Source: Nonomuraea rubra (GTDB taxonomy: Bacteria > Actinomycetota > Actinomycetes > Streptosporangiales > Streptosporangiaceae). Taken from it: 64,000 nt of DNA. Under the pieces are notes generated by a model, which saw only the letters and a program-made list of their open reading frames with translations, had not been told where the DNA came from and did not search any database. The translations under genes and the position numbers were made by a program. This document shows, piece after piece, positions 39,566 to 50,055 of the stretch. Positions within the stretch are counted from its first letter, which is position 1, and each line of letters opens with the position of its first letter. The stretch is taken from the NCBI RefSeq assembly GCF_014207985.1, contig NZ_JACHMI010000001.1, positions 851,001-915,000 on the forward strand, written 5' to 3'.

Positions 39566-39997
39566 CTATTCAGGCACGACCATCAGGAACAGGATCACCA
39601 GCCAGATCACGGACAGCAGCCCGCTGATCGCGGCGATCCGCCCGTTCTGCACCTTGGCGTCGTCGTCGGCGCTCTCGCTCGAGAGCGCCTGTACGGCGGT
39701 GCGCAGATCCCGGTCGATGATCACCAGCATGACGGCGGCCACGATGAACAGCGTCATCGACGCCGTCATGTACCACCGCCCCAGCAACCCGTCGCCGAGC
39801 ACGATGCCGAGCACCAGCCCGAACACGAACACACCCAGGCTCCCGAGGCTGTAGATCCTCGTGAGGCGCTGGATGAACTGCAGCGCGGGCACGTTCTTGG
39901 TGCGGATGGCGCGCGGCGCGGACATCGTCGCGGCGGTCACCGGCCCGATCGTGAAGATCGCGAAGCCGATGTGCAGCCAGAGAAGCAGGGACGGCAT
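39566..39997 (-). CDS. Integral membrane protein, DUF2269-like
   Basis: A 143-residue protein with four predicted helices (starting LLLWLHIGFAIFTIGPVTAA, a DUF2269-like first helix with His). The conserved-looking RAIRTKN loop follows. No enzymatic motif. The ATG at 39997 lies 10 bases after the stop of a tiny membrane-protein gene on the same strand, so both are probably one transcript. It converges on metB with 6 bases between stops. Function unknown. Confidence 0.75.
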   Translation of the reverse strand: MPSLLLWLHIGFAIFTIGPVTAATMSAPRAIRTKNVPALQFIQRLTRIYSLGSLGVFVFGLVLGIVLGDGLLGRWYMTASMTLFIVAAVMLVIIDRDLRTAVQALSSESADDDAKVQNGRIAAISGLLSVIWLVILFLMVVPE

Positions 39998-40007
39998 GGC
40001 AGAGAGA

Positions 40008-40133
40008 CTAGTCCCCGGTGATCTCGCTGGGGGACTCGACACTCTCTTTGCCGTCTCTGGAACAGCGCATGCACAGCTCCGTGGTCGCCACCGCGACGAC
40101 CATCAGCACCAAGAGGAGAACCGTGGCAATCAT
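40008..40133 (-). CDS. Tiny membrane protein (41 aa)
   Basis: A 41-residue protein: hydrophobic helix MIATVLLLVLMVVAVATTEL, then CMRC and a short polar tail. The ATG has an excellent GGGAGGGG site five bases upstream. It is followed closely by the DUF2269-like gene. The CxxC after the helix could bind metal or form a disulfide. No family recognised. Confidence 0.6.
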   Translation of the reverse strand: MIATVLLLVLMVVAVATTELCMRCSRDGKESVESPSEITGD

Positions 40134-40155
40134 GGGAACCCCTCCTTCCCCGTCT

Positions 40156-40191
40156 CGGACGTAAATATCGTCCGTAATAACTAGACGGACG
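40156..40191. promoter_or_regulatory. Three CGGACG half-sites in the divergent promoter region
   Basis: CGGACG (40156-40161) and CGTCCG (40169-40174) form an inverted repeat around the AT-rich spacer TAAATAT; a third CGGACG lies at 40186-40191. The site is between the tiny membrane-protein gene and the DUF6292 gene, where an operator would control both. Confidence 0.55.
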
Positions 40192-40263
40192 TGCAACGGA
40201 ATAAGTTCGGCGCGGGTATCGTTGCGTGTCGCCGCTTTTTCCTTACCGTTTGGGCACAAGGGG

Positions 40264-40686
40264 GTGCCGTACGTGGCCATCAGGCACGTCGAGCCGTACA
40301 CCGACGAGTGGCTGCAGCAGCCGATCAGCTACGTCCAGCAGGTCGTCGACCTGCTCGGAGCTGAAGTCACCGACTGGTGGGAAGGCCCGTGCGATCCCAG
40401 GGACGCCACGGTGAGGCTCACCGACGACACCGCGCTGGTGTGGGACGAGGAGAGCGGCTGGCGCCTGGGCGCCTTCGTCTCCGGCGACCGCGGCCGGCAC
40501 ACGGAGCTGTCCGGCGTCCGCTACCTGGGCCACGGCCTGCTTCCCCGGCCGGAACGTGTCCCCCCGGCCCTTCAGGACGCCCGGGCCGGTGTGGGCGCCA
40601 GCTCGGCCTGGCGACCCTGCTACCGCTCCCACCGCAACTGCCGTGACGGCTTCGACGTCGCCCTCGACTTCTACGCCCTCGCCTGA
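40264..40686 (+). CDS. DUF6292-like protein
   Basis: A soluble protein of about 140 residues. The helical start (EPYTDEWLQQPISYVQQVVD) followed by a tryptophan-rich beta region (DWWEGPCDPRDATVRL, VWDEESGWRLGAF) resembles the DUF6292 family common in Nonomuraea and Streptomyces, which has no assigned function. The start is uncertain: GTG 40264, GTG 40273, or TTG 40222. Two strong hairpins follow. Confidence 0.6.
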   Translation: MPYVAIRHVEPYTDEWLQQPISYVQQVVDLLGAEVTDWWEGPCDPRDATVRLTDDTALVWDEESGWRLGAFVSGDRGRHTELSGVRYLGHGLLPRPERVPPALQDARAGVGASSAWRPCYRSHRNCRDGFDVALDFYALA

Positions 40687-40755
40687 ACCTCCAGCTGACT
40701 GCATGGGCCTGCGCAGGTCGCGCGCTGCGCGCGGATCGGCTCCGGGCTCCTCTTA

Positions 40756-40808
40756 CGGGGGAGCCTAGCTCCCCCGGGCCCCCTTGCCGGGGGTCTTCCG
40801 ACCCCCGG
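40756..40808 (+). terminator. Two consecutive hairpins after the DUF6292 gene
   Basis: CGGGGGAGC/GCTCCCCCG (40756-40764 and 40768-40776, 3-base loop) and CCGGGGGTC/GACCCCCGG (40787-40795 and 40800-40808, 4-base loop), both perfect. They are about 70 bases after the stop and probably terminate transcription. Confidence 0.65.
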
Positions 40809-40998
40809 ACCCCCGAGTCCTGGCCGGGTTCCGCCCGGTAGCGGCGTCACTGTGGCGGCGGTTTCCGCGACCGGGGACCATGGGGAAAGGGCTCTTACCC
40901 TTCGGCTGTATTCGTGTGGTGGTGCTGGGAGGTAAGCGTCTCCCACATGGTGCGAGGGCTTCGGCGTACCCGGTGATGCTGGGACGGCGGTCGAGTAG
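40809..40998. other. Gene-free stretch before the regulator remnant
   Basis: Together with the hairpins and the remnant this makes up the 625-base gap 40687-41311. Reading frames here are short or have unlikely composition. It probably contains decayed upstream parts of the regulator whose last 57 codons survive next to it. Confidence 0.4.
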
Positions 40999-41172
40999 GC
41001 GCGCGGCATCGAGCCGGAGGGGATCCCCGCGGTGGAGCGCCGGGCGGGCTACTACACCGGTCTCGCGGTGACGTACACGATGTGGGGGAAGACCGATCGG
41101 GCGGTGCGGGCACCGCTCGTCGAGGAGAAGTCCGCACCTGCGGAGGTCCGCCAGGCGGACACCATGGGATGA
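40999..41172 (+). pseudogene. C-terminal remnant of an XRE/TPR-type regulator
   Basis: An open frame of 57 codons begins right after an in-frame TAG and ends in TGA. Its translation contains ARGIEPEGIPAVERRAGYYT and LAVTYTMWGKTDRAVRAPLV, followed by EEKSAPAEVRQAD. This closely recalls the end of actinobacterial XRE-family regulators with TPR-like tails (YYTDLA..Y..WG..D..YRALLAAE..AP.EVR). The DNA-binding half is missing or unrecognisable. Identification is from memory of the pattern. Confidence 0.55.
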
Positions 41173-41311
41173 GGTTGAAGGCCATCATGACTTGGCAGGA
41201 GGCCGGTGGGCCGCGCCAGTCCTGGTTCGGTCTCACGGTGACGCGCAGAAAGGTGATGCGTGGCCGCAGGCCGGCATGTCATGATCGGCGCCCCCTGGGC
41301 GAAGGAGGATC

Positions 41312-43194
<1,883 letters not shown>

Positions 43195-43236
43195 AGGGAC
43201 GCGGCGCGGGCGGATGGTTGGGGTTGATTGTCGCTT

Positions 43237-44079
43237 ATGGTGAGTTTTGTGACTGCCAGCCAACGCCGCCGCGAGCAGCTCAAGGAGTTCCTGCGCGCCA
43301 AGCGCGAAGCGCTCACACCCGCCGACGTCGGCATGCCCGCCGCGGGCCGCCGCCGGACGCCCGGGCTGCGGCGGGAAGAGGTGGCCGTGCTCGCCGGGGT
43401 CGGGGTGTCCTGGTACACCTGGCTGGAGCAGGGGCGCGACATCAAGGTCTCCGACGCCGTGCTCGACGCGGTCGCCCGCGCGCTGCTGCTCGACGAGGCC
43501 GAGCGCACGCACCTGTACGTGCTCGCCGGGCTGAACCCGCCTGACCCCGCCGGGAAGCCTGGTGCGCCGGTGAACGACCAGCTCAGGGCCGTGCTGGAGG
43601 CTTGGATGCCGAACCCGGCGCACGTGCTGGACCGGCACTACGACCTGGTGGCCATGAACGACGCCTCCAGGTCGGTGTTCGGCTTCGACGACGACGTGAG
43701 CAACTGCATGGTGGCGTTCTTCACCCATCCCGTCTACCGGGGCCGGTTCACCGCGTGGCACGAGTTCGCGCCGGACATGGTGGCCGACTTCCGCGCCGGA
43801 GCGGCCCGGTATCCGGACGATCCGGTCTTCGGGGAGATCGCCGGGAGGTTGCGCGCGGCCAGTCCCGAGTTCGCCGAGTTGTGGGCGCGGAGCGAGGTGC
43901 GGTCCCGGTCGCAGGGGATCAAGGCGATCACCCATCCCGAGGTCGGGGACCTCGTCTTCGAGTACTCGCTGTTCCGGCTGCCGGACCGGGCGGACCTGAA
44001 CGTGGTGCTGCACACGCCCGATCCCGACACCGGCACGAAGGAGAAGGTGGCCAGCCTGGTGGCCCTACACCCTGGATGA
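43237..44079 (+). CDS. XRE-family regulator with MmyB-type ligand-binding domain
   Basis: A 280-residue regulator: helix-turn-helix (residues about 12-85; RRRTPGLRREEVAVLAGVGV and SWYTWLEQGRD are the hallmarks of this subfamily), then an MmyB-like PAS-type domain (about 105-265; DRHYDLVAMNDAS, SHP-like FFTHPVYR, HPEVGDLVFEYSLFRLPD). The MmyB family binds a hydrophobic ligand. It is divergent from the dgdA-like gene and probably controls it. ATG 43237 chosen; the frame also has GTG 43249. Confidence 0.88.
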   Translation: MVSFVTASQRRREQLKEFLRAKREALTPADVGMPAAGRRRTPGLRREEVAVLAGVGVSWYTWLEQGRDIKVSDAVLDAVARALLLDEAERTHLYVLAGLNPPDPAGKPGAPVNDQLRAVLEAWMPNPAHVLDRHYDLVAMNDASRSVFGFDDDVSNCMVAFFTHPVYRGRFTAWHEFAPDMVADFRAGAARYPDDPVFGEIAGRLRAASPEFAELWARSEVRSRSQGIKAITHPEVGDLVFEYSLFRLPDRADLNVVLHTPDPDTGTKEKVASLVALHPG

Positions 44080-44123
44080 GCTGACACTGCCTCGCCCGGA
44101 GCCGTCCCAGCACGATGGACGGC

Positions 44124-45080
44124 ATGAAGGCAATCACGATTCCCGAATTCGGCGGCGCTGACGTTCTCCGGCTCGACGAGGTCGAGGTCCCAGATCCGGG
44201 GCCGGGGCAGGTCGCCATCGACGTGGCGTACGCGGGGGCGAACTTCGCCGAGATCCTCTACCGGCAGGGGCTGGCGGACGTGCCGCTGCCGTTCGTGCCC
44301 GGGATCGAGGTGTCCGGCCGCGTACGGGCGCTGGGTCCCGGCGTCGAGGGGCTGCGCGTGGGGCAGCCGGTCGCCGCGCTGACGATCGTGGACAGCGGCG
44401 GGTACGCCGAGGTGGTGGTCACCTCCGCCGAGCTGGTGGCGCCGCTGGACGGGTACGAGCTGGGCCTGGGCGTCGCGGCGGCGCTGCCGTCCAACAGCAC
44501 GACGGCGTTCCTGGTGCTCGACCGGGTGGCCCGCATCGAGCCGGGGGAGAGCGTGCTGGTGCACGCGGCGGCCGGCGGCGTGGGCAGCCAGCTCGGTCAG
44601 GCCGCCCGGCTGCTGGGCGCGGGCCGCGTGGTGGGCACCGTGGGCAGCACGGCCAAACTGGAGGCCGCCAAGGCGTTCGGGTACGACGAGGTCGTGCTGC
44701 GGGAGGAGGCGGCCGGGGCGGGACGGTTCGACGTCGTGGTGGACATGGTGGGCGGCGCGGCCCGCCGCGGCAGCCTGGACCTGCTCGCGCCGATGGGCCG
44801 GATGGTCGTGATGGGCAACGCCTCCGGCGCCGGGGACGTCGGGATCCCGGCCAACGAGCTGTGGCTGACCAACAGGACGGTCTCCGGGTTCAACCTGGCC
44901 GCGTTCTCCGCCGCCTTCCCCGAGACGGCGGGGCAGGCGCTGCGCCGGGTCGTGGCCGCGGCGGCGAGCGGGGAGCTGCGGGTGCGGGTCGAGTCGCTGC
45001 GGCTGGAGCAGGCCGCGCAGGCGCACCGCCGCATCGAGTCCGGCAGCACCACCGGCAAGCTGGTGCTCGAAGTGGGCTGA
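44124..45080 (+). CDS. MDR-family quinone oxidoreductase/zinc-independent alcohol dehydrogenase
   Basis: A 318-residue NADPH-binding medium-chain reductase: start MKAITIPEFGGADVL, catalytic-domain GANFAEILYRQG (no zinc Cys), nucleotide-binding VLVHAAAGGVGSQLGQAARL near residue 138, and DVVVDMVGG. This is the QOR-type fold that reduces quinones or enones. ATG 44124 gives the usual family start; ATG 44115 would add three residues. It is preceded by the XRE regulator on the same strand (44 bases) and may be co-transcribed. Confidence 0.88.
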   Translation: MKAITIPEFGGADVLRLDEVEVPDPGPGQVAIDVAYAGANFAEILYRQGLADVPLPFVPGIEVSGRVRALGPGVEGLRVGQPVAALTIVDSGGYAEVVVTSAELVAPLDGYELGLGVAAALPSNSTTAFLVLDRVARIEPGESVLVHAAAGGVGSQLGQAARLLGAGRVVGTVGSTAKLEAAKAFGYDEVVLREEAAGAGRFDVVVDMVGGAARRGSLDLLAPMGRMVVMGNASGAGDVGIPANELWLTNRTVSGFNLAAFSAAFPETAGQALRRVVAAAASGELRVRVESLRLEQAAQAHRRIESGSTTGKLVLEVG

Positions 45081-45154
45081 AGCTCCGGGGCTCGCGATGA
45101 GTTCTGGTGGCGGCGGTGGTCTGATCACCGACGACACGCGAGGGGAGCACGACG

Positions 45155-46291
45155 ATGGCGGACCTGCACGGCCTTCTCCAGGGGTATGTAGACGACGGAG
45201 CGTTGCCGGGTGCGGTAGGGCTGGTGGCCAGGGACGGCCGGGTCGAGGTGGCGGCCGCCGGCTCGATGGCCGTCGGGGGCGCGCCGATGGCGGTGGACTC
45301 GATCTTCCGGTTCGCCTCCATCACCAAGCCCATCGCCGCGGCGGCCGTCATGATGCTCGTGGAGGACGGCCGGCTCGCCCTCGGCGAGCCGATCCGCACC
45401 TGGCTGCCGGAGCTCGCCGACCCCGTGGTCGTGCGCACTCCTTCCAGCGAGCCCGACGACGTGGTCCCCGCCTCGCGCCCGATCACCGTGTACGACCTGC
45501 TCACCTCCACCGCAGGGTACGGATTCCCGTCGGACTTCTCGTTGCCGGCGGTCCAGCGGCTCTTCCCGGTGCAGCGGGACGGGCGGGACGTGCGCGGCTT
45601 CCCGGAGGCGGACGTGTGGCTGGCCGAGCTGGCCCAGGTCCCGATGCTCTACCAGCCGGGCGAGGCGTACCTGTACGACACCTGCTCCACGCTCCAGGGC
45701 GTGCTGATCGCGCGGGCCTCCGGCCGGTCGTTGCCCGATTTCCTGGCGGAGCGGGTGTTCGAGCCGCTGGGCATGGCGGACACGGCGTTCGAGGTCCCGG
45801 CGGCCAAGCGCGACCGGTTGACCAGCTACTACAGAACCGGGCTGGAACTGGTGGACGGGCCCGACGGGCAGTGGAGCAGCCTGCCCGCCTTCCCCCTGGC
45901 CAGCGCGGGGCTGGCCGGGACCGCCCACGACTGGCTAGCCTTCGCCCGCATGCTGCTGGCCGGAGGCGTCACGGGCGGCGGGCGGCGGCTCCTGTCGGCC
46001 GAGTCGGTGCGGTTGATGACCAGCGATCACACCACCGCCGCCCAGCGGAAGGTGGGCGAGCTGTTCCTGGAAGGGCAGGGATGGGGCTTCGGCGGCTCGG
46101 TGGACATCACGGACACCGAGCCGTGGAACGTGCGCGGCCGTTACGGCTGGGTCGGCGGCACCGGCACGACGGCCCACCTCGTCCCGTCCACCGGGACGGT
46201 GAGCATCCTGCTCACGCAGGTGGGCATGGACAGCCCCGTTCCGGCCGCGTGGATGCGCGACTTCTGGCGGTACGCGGCCACGGCGAGCTGA
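45155..46291 (+). CDS. Serine hydrolase of the beta-lactamase/EstB family
   Basis: A 378-residue cytoplasmic-looking protein with a class C beta-lactamase-like fold. The nucleophile is in FASITKPIAAA (SxxK, near residue 55). YLYDTCSTLQGV takes the place of the Y-x-N motif (Tyr kept, Asn not), and GWVGGTGTTA the place of KTG. No signal peptide is seen, so esterase or peptidase activity is more likely than lactam resistance. ATG with GAGGGGAG upstream. It converges on the SnoaL-like gene with 5 bases between stops. Confidence 0.87.
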   Translation: MADLHGLLQGYVDDGALPGAVGLVARDGRVEVAAAGSMAVGGAPMAVDSIFRFASITKPIAAAAVMMLVEDGRLALGEPIRTWLPELADPVVVRTPSSEPDDVVPASRPITVYDLLTSTAGYGFPSDFSLPAVQRLFPVQRDGRDVRGFPEADVWLAELAQVPMLYQPGEAYLYDTCSTLQGVLIARASGRSLPDFLAERVFEPLGMADTAFEVPAAKRDRLTSYYRTGLELVDGPDGQWSSLPAFPLASAGLAGTAHDWLAFARMLLAGGVTGGGRRLLSAESVRLMTSDHTTAAQRKVGELFLEGQGWGFGGSVDITDTEPWNVRGRYGWVGGTGTTAHLVPSTGTVSILLTQVGMDSPVPAAWMRDFWRYAATAS

Positions 46292-46296
46292 CCGGC

Positions 46297-46680
46297 CTAC
46301 CAGCGCTCCACGAGGTGCTCGCGGCCGGCGGGCGGGTCGTACGGCTCGGGCCAGAAGTCGGTGACCCGGCGGATCAGGCCGTCGTCCGAGAACTCGAACC
46401 ACACGCAGGCGTCCTGCCGCTCGTCACCGACGCGGGTGTCGAGCCAGGCCGCGGCGTGGCGGCCGTCCGCGACGATCCTCCTGACCTTCAGGTGCCAGTC
46501 GCCGGGATACTCCATGTTGAAGCGGAGGAAGAGCTGCTTGCCGCGGATGCGCTCCCGGGTCTGCGGCATCTCGTAGACCACGTCCTCGGCGAGCAGGGCG
46601 GCGAACGCCTCCCAGTCGCGTCGTTCGGCGGTGTCGACGTAGGCGTGCGCGGCCTGCCGGTTCTCAGAGGTCTCGTCCAT
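46297..46680 (-). CDS. SnoaL-like/NTF2-fold protein
   Basis: A 127-residue NTF2-fold protein: an initial helix (AAHAYVDTAERRDWEAFAAL) followed by LAEDVVYEMPQTRERIRGK and a curved sheet ending FSDDGLIRRVTDFWPEPYDP. Such proteins bind or isomerise small ring compounds, or are non-catalytic. It is the last gene of a leftward group, 32 bases after the GNAT gene. No specific function can be assigned. Confidence 0.85.
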   Translation of the reverse strand: MDETSENRQAAHAYVDTAERRDWEAFAALLAEDVVYEMPQTRERIRGKQLFLRFNMEYPGDWHLKVRRIVADGRHAAAWLDTRVGDERQDACVWFEFSDDGLIRRVTDFWPEPYDPPAGREHLVERW

Positions 46681-46712
46681 GCGGCGGACCTTACTCGCAG
46701 GCACCGACATCT

Positions 46713-47195
46713 CTAGACCCGCGGCGGGTGGAGCACCAGCAGGACGTGCTCGTCCTCGCCGTGCCGCACCGTCCCCGCCCGCTCGAACCCGTGCTTCTCC
46801 AGCAGCCGCACCGACGCGGTGTTGCCGTGGAACGGATCCGCGTACAGCGGCCGCGTCGGCTCCTTGTCCAGGAAGAGCTCCAGCGCGCGGGTGCCGATGC
46901 CGCGCCCCCAGAACGCCCGGCCGAACCAGTAGCCGATGAACCGCCGATCCCCCTCCCACCAGGCCACCAGGTTGCCCGCCAGCTCGCCCTCCACCATGAC
47001 GGCCTGCACGAACACGGTCGGGTCGCCGAGGACGCGCGTCTTCCAGTGGTGCATGAACGCCTCCCGCTCCCGGGGGCGGAACCTCGACCGCCGCACGGCC
47101 TCCGGGTCGTGCTCCTGCTCCAGCAGCACCTCCAGGTCGGCCTCGGTCACATCCCTGAGCAGCACGATGTCGTCCATGTCAGGCGAGTCTGCCAT
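46713..47195 (-). CDS. GNAT family acetyltransferase (RimJ/RimL-like)
   Basis: A 160-residue acetyltransferase: IGYWFGRAFWGRGIGTRALE is motif A with the acetyl-CoA pyrophosphate loop, NTASVRLLEKHGFERAGTVR is motif B. The pattern is that of enzymes acetylating N termini or small amines. ATG 47195 or 47177 could be the start; neither has a strong ribosome-binding site. It lies between the VWA gene and the SnoaL-like gene on the same strand. Confidence 0.88.
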   Translation of the reverse strand: MADSPDMDDIVLLRDVTEADLEVLLEQEHDPEAVRRSRFRPREREAFMHHWKTRVLGDPTVFVQAVMVEGELAGNLVAWWEGDRRFIGYWFGRAFWGRGIGTRALELFLDKEPTRPLYADPFHGNTASVRLLEKHGFERAGTVRHGEDEHVLLVLHPPRV

Positions 47196-47263
47196 CCGGG
47201 ACCGACAGTTCCGCATCGCCGGGAGACCGGCCCGGGGAGGCCGAGGTGGGGCTGCGCCGCGTT

Positions 47264-49222
47264 TCAGCGGGCGCGGCGCAGGCGGAGGAAGTCGCTGACG
47301 ACGTACTCGCCGAGCCGTTCCGCGCTCGGTGAGAAGACCCGGCCGCCGTTCCTGCGGGCCACCTCGTCCACGAACTCCTTGAGCCGGTCGTCCGCCGCCA
47401 GCATGAAGACGTTGATCGTGGCCCGCCGCCGGGTCATCTTGTCCACCTCGGCCAGCGTCAGCTCCAGCGTCTCGTGCGACGGCGGCCACTCGAACGCCGA
47501 CCGGCCGTTGCGCATGAGGTGCGCCGTGGGCTCGCCGTCGGTGACCACCAGCACCACCGGCTCGAAGTCGGGGTGCCGGTCGAGGTGGCGGCCGGCGATG
47601 AGCAGGGCGTGGTGCAGGTTCGTGCCCTGGACCATGTCCCAGTCGAGGCCCGCCAGCTCGTCCGGCTGCAGCACCCTGGCGTAGTTGGAGAAGCCGATGA
47701 TCTGCACGGCGTCCTGCGGGAACTTGGAGGCCACCAGCGCCTGCAGGGCCAGCGCCGTCTGCTTGGCGGCGGCCCAGGTGCCGCGCAGGGCCATCGAGTA
47801 CGACAGGTCCACCAGCAGGCAGACGGCCGCGGCGCTGCGGCGCTCGGTCTCGGCCACCTCGAAGTCGTCCACTGACAGCCGCACGCCGACCCGGTCGCCC
47901 AGGGCGACGCCGCCGCTGCGCACGCCGTTCACCAGCGTGCGTACGACGTCGAGCGGCTGCTCGTCGCCGAACCGCCATGGCCGCGACGAGCCGGTCAGCT
48001 CGCCGGCCGAGCCCGCGTCGTGCTGGTCGTGGTCGCCGCGGCGGCCCGCGTCCAGCGTGGAGAAGACCCGGCGCAGCGCGGTCTCGCCCAGGCGGCGTAC
48101 GGCCTTCGGAGTGAGCTCCAGCTTGCCGCGGCGGCGCAGCAGGTAGCCCTGCTCCTCCAGCTCCCGTTCGATGCGCTTGAGCGCCTCCAGGTCGTCCACC
48201 GCGGAGCGGCCGAGCGCGCGGCGTACGGCGGCCTCGTCGATGTCGTCGAGCCGCGCGCCCGGGTAGTCCTGGCGCAGGGCGGTCTCGAGCTGGGTGAGGT
48301 CGGCCAGCTCCTCCAGCGCCGTCACGGCGTCGCCCATGGCCAGCGGCTCCTCGCCGGTGAGGCGCTCGGGGGCGTTCCAGGCCAGGTCGGGGCGGCGGGC
48401 GTAGAGCGCCTCGCCGAGGCGGCGCATCTGGTCGGACAGGCCCGCCTGGTCGAGGGTCTGGTTGATGAGGTTGCTCAGCTCCTCGCGCTGGCGCGGGGTC
48501 ATCGAGGCGAGCATGCGCTGCGTGGCGGCGGCGCGGCGGGCCAGGATGTCGACGAGCTCGTCCAGGTTGCGGGGCTTCTCGGGGAACAGGTCCCCATATT
48601 TCGACATGAAGTCATCGAAGTCGGCCTGGGTGTGCTCGCCCCTGGCGTCCTTGTCGAGCAGGTCGTTGAGATCCGACATCATCTGCCGGATCCGTTCCAT
48701 CGCCTGCGGGTCGGGGTTGGCCAGCGCGTCGCGCAGGCCCTTGAACTGGCTGTCCAGCACCTCCCTGCGCAGCAGGTCGCGCAGCTCCTCGAAGGTCTGG
48801 CGGGCCGCGGCCGAGCGCCAGTCGTACGTGCTCAGCTCCTGGATCGCGCTGGCCGTGTCCTCGGGCAGCGCGTCGAGCCCGGCCTCCCGCAGCCGCGCGT
48901 CGTCCGACGGGTCGGGGAACAGCTCGGCCCGCTCCTGCCCGATCGCCTTGTCCAGCAGGGCCCTGGCCCGCTCCAGCGTGCCGTCGAGCCGCCCGCGCTC
49001 GCGCAGGTCACGGCGGCGCCTGCGGACCTCCCTGAGCATGTCGTCGAGCCCGCGCCGGTCCTGAGCGCCGGGCAGGCCGCGCTTGAGCAGGTCGCGCAGG
49101 GCGTGGACCGGCGTCGAGCCCGACAGGATGGCGTCGCCCATCTCGTCGAGCGCCGAACGGACGTCGTAGGGAGGGGCCAGGGGATCGGGGCCGTCGTGGT
49201 ACTCGCCATAGCGAAAGGCCAT
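47264..49222 (-). CDS. VWA-domain protein partnered with a MoxR-type ATPase
   Basis: A 652-residue cytoplasmic protein. A long charged, helical N-terminal part (1-430) contains many RQ/RRR and Glu-rich helices, and the C-terminal von Willebrand A domain (about 450-645) has a complete metal site: CLLVDLSYSMAL (DxSxS), VQGTNLHHALLIAG (Thr), VVTDGEP (Asp). Proteins of this build work with MoxR AAA+ ATPases as metal-insertion or protein-remodelling machines. The ATPase gene (50056-51447) lies upstream on the same strand with one gene in between. ATG 49222 chosen over GTG 49225. Confidence 0.9.
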   Translation of the reverse strand: MAFRYGEYHDGPDPLAPPYDVRSALDEMGDAILSGSTPVHALRDLLKRGLPGAQDRRGLDDMLREVRRRRRDLRERGRLDGTLERARALLDKAIGQERAELFPDPSDDARLREAGLDALPEDTASAIQELSTYDWRSAAARQTFEELRDLLRREVLDSQFKGLRDALANPDPQAMERIRQMMSDLNDLLDKDARGEHTQADFDDFMSKYGDLFPEKPRNLDELVDILARRAAATQRMLASMTPRQREELSNLINQTLDQAGLSDQMRRLGEALYARRPDLAWNAPERLTGEEPLAMGDAVTALEELADLTQLETALRQDYPGARLDDIDEAAVRRALGRSAVDDLEALKRIERELEEQGYLLRRRGKLELTPKAVRRLGETALRRVFSTLDAGRRGDHDQHDAGSAGELTGSSRPWRFGDEQPLDVVRTLVNGVRSGGVALGDRVGVRLSVDDFEVAETERRSAAAVCLLVDLSYSMALRGTWAAAKQTALALQALVASKFPQDAVQIIGFSNYARVLQPDELAGLDWDMVQGTNLHHALLIAGRHLDRHPDFEPVVLVVTDGEPTAHLMRNGRSAFEWPPSHETLELTLAEVDKMTRRRATINVFMLAADDRLKEFVDEVARRNGGRVFSPSAERLGEYVVSDFLRLRRAR

Positions 49223-49264
49223 CACAAACCCACGCTAACCCGAGAAACCCCCCGGCGGGACGTT

Positions 49265-49993
49265 TCAGGCGTCGCCGAAGACCTCCCACACCTCGTTCAG
49301 CGAGTCGGCCAGCGGCGTGTAGCCGGCCTTCACCAGCACCGGGTGCCGGTTGCCCTTGAGCGCCTTCGTCAGGTCCGTCCAGGTGCACTGCTTCTTGCCC
49401 AGGCCGTTCCTGCCGGCGTTGACCGGCCTGCCGGCCAGCCAGCCGTCGCCGCACTTCGCGGTGGTGCGGTAGAAGGTCGTCATGTACGTGTAGCCGAGCT
49501 TGATCGTCCTGCCGCCCGTGGTGAACAGCACGGTCGTGTCGTTGACCCGCTTGATGGTGCCGGTGGCCGTACGCGGGGTGCCCCAGCCGCTGATCAGGAC
49601 CTCGTTGACGCGCGTGGCCTTCCCGCCCCGGTACTCGACGCGTACGGGCTGCGGGCCGCGGGCCAGCGTGTCGGTCAGGTCGCCCGGCCCGCACTTCGTA
49701 CGCCCCAGGCCCTTGGCGTCCACGGCGATCCTGCCCTCGGTCTCCACCAGGTCGCACGCGACCGTGACCCGCCCGTACGCGGCCCTGGTGTAGTCGAGCC
49801 GCAGCTCCTTGCCCTTGGGCAGGGCCTTGAACGTGTAGAACGTCTTCGACGCCCTGGTGGCGGACTTCGGCACCAGGCGCAGGTGCCCCTTGCCGTCGGC
49901 CCAGGCGAAGCCGTACACGGCGGTGGCCGCCTCGGCGGGCGCGCTCAGGGAAACAGCGGCGGCGGCGGTGGCAAAGGCGACGAGCAGGCGCAT
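49265..49993 (-). CDS. Secreted protein with an internal duplication
   Basis: A 242-residue exported protein: signal peptide with cleavage after PAEA (residue 22). Two repeats of about 100 residues share C-x20-21-C (C80/C101 and C181/C203), G-L-G-[RK]-x-[KQ]-C, D-L-T-x-x-L, a P-V-x-V strand and an N-E-V end. I recognise no named family. It lies between the MoxR ATPase and its VWA partner on the same strand, with gaps of 62 and 42 bases. It could be a client or co-regulated envelope protein of that machine. Confidence 0.8.
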   Translation of the reverse strand: MRLLVAFATAAAAVSLSAPAEAATAVYGFAWADGKGHLRLVPKSATRASKTFYTFKALPKGKELRLDYTRAAYGRVTVACDLVETEGRIAVDAKGLGRTKCGPGDLTDTLARGPQPVRVEYRGGKATRVNEVLISGWGTPRTATGTIKRVNDTTVLFTTGGRTIKLGYTYMTTFYRTTAKCGDGWLAGRPVNAGRNGLGKKQCTWTDLTKALKGNRHPVLVKAGYTPLADSLNEVWEVFGDA

Positions 49994-50055
49994 GAACGGT
50001 CTCCCCCGAACTGGTGATCAGCTAATCACTATGACGCGGGAGACCGCCGATGTGT

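Noticed and set aside
45155..46291. Secreted beta-lactamase
   Set aside because: SxxK is present but there is no signal peptide, and the Y-x-N motif lacks Asn, as in EstB-type esterases.
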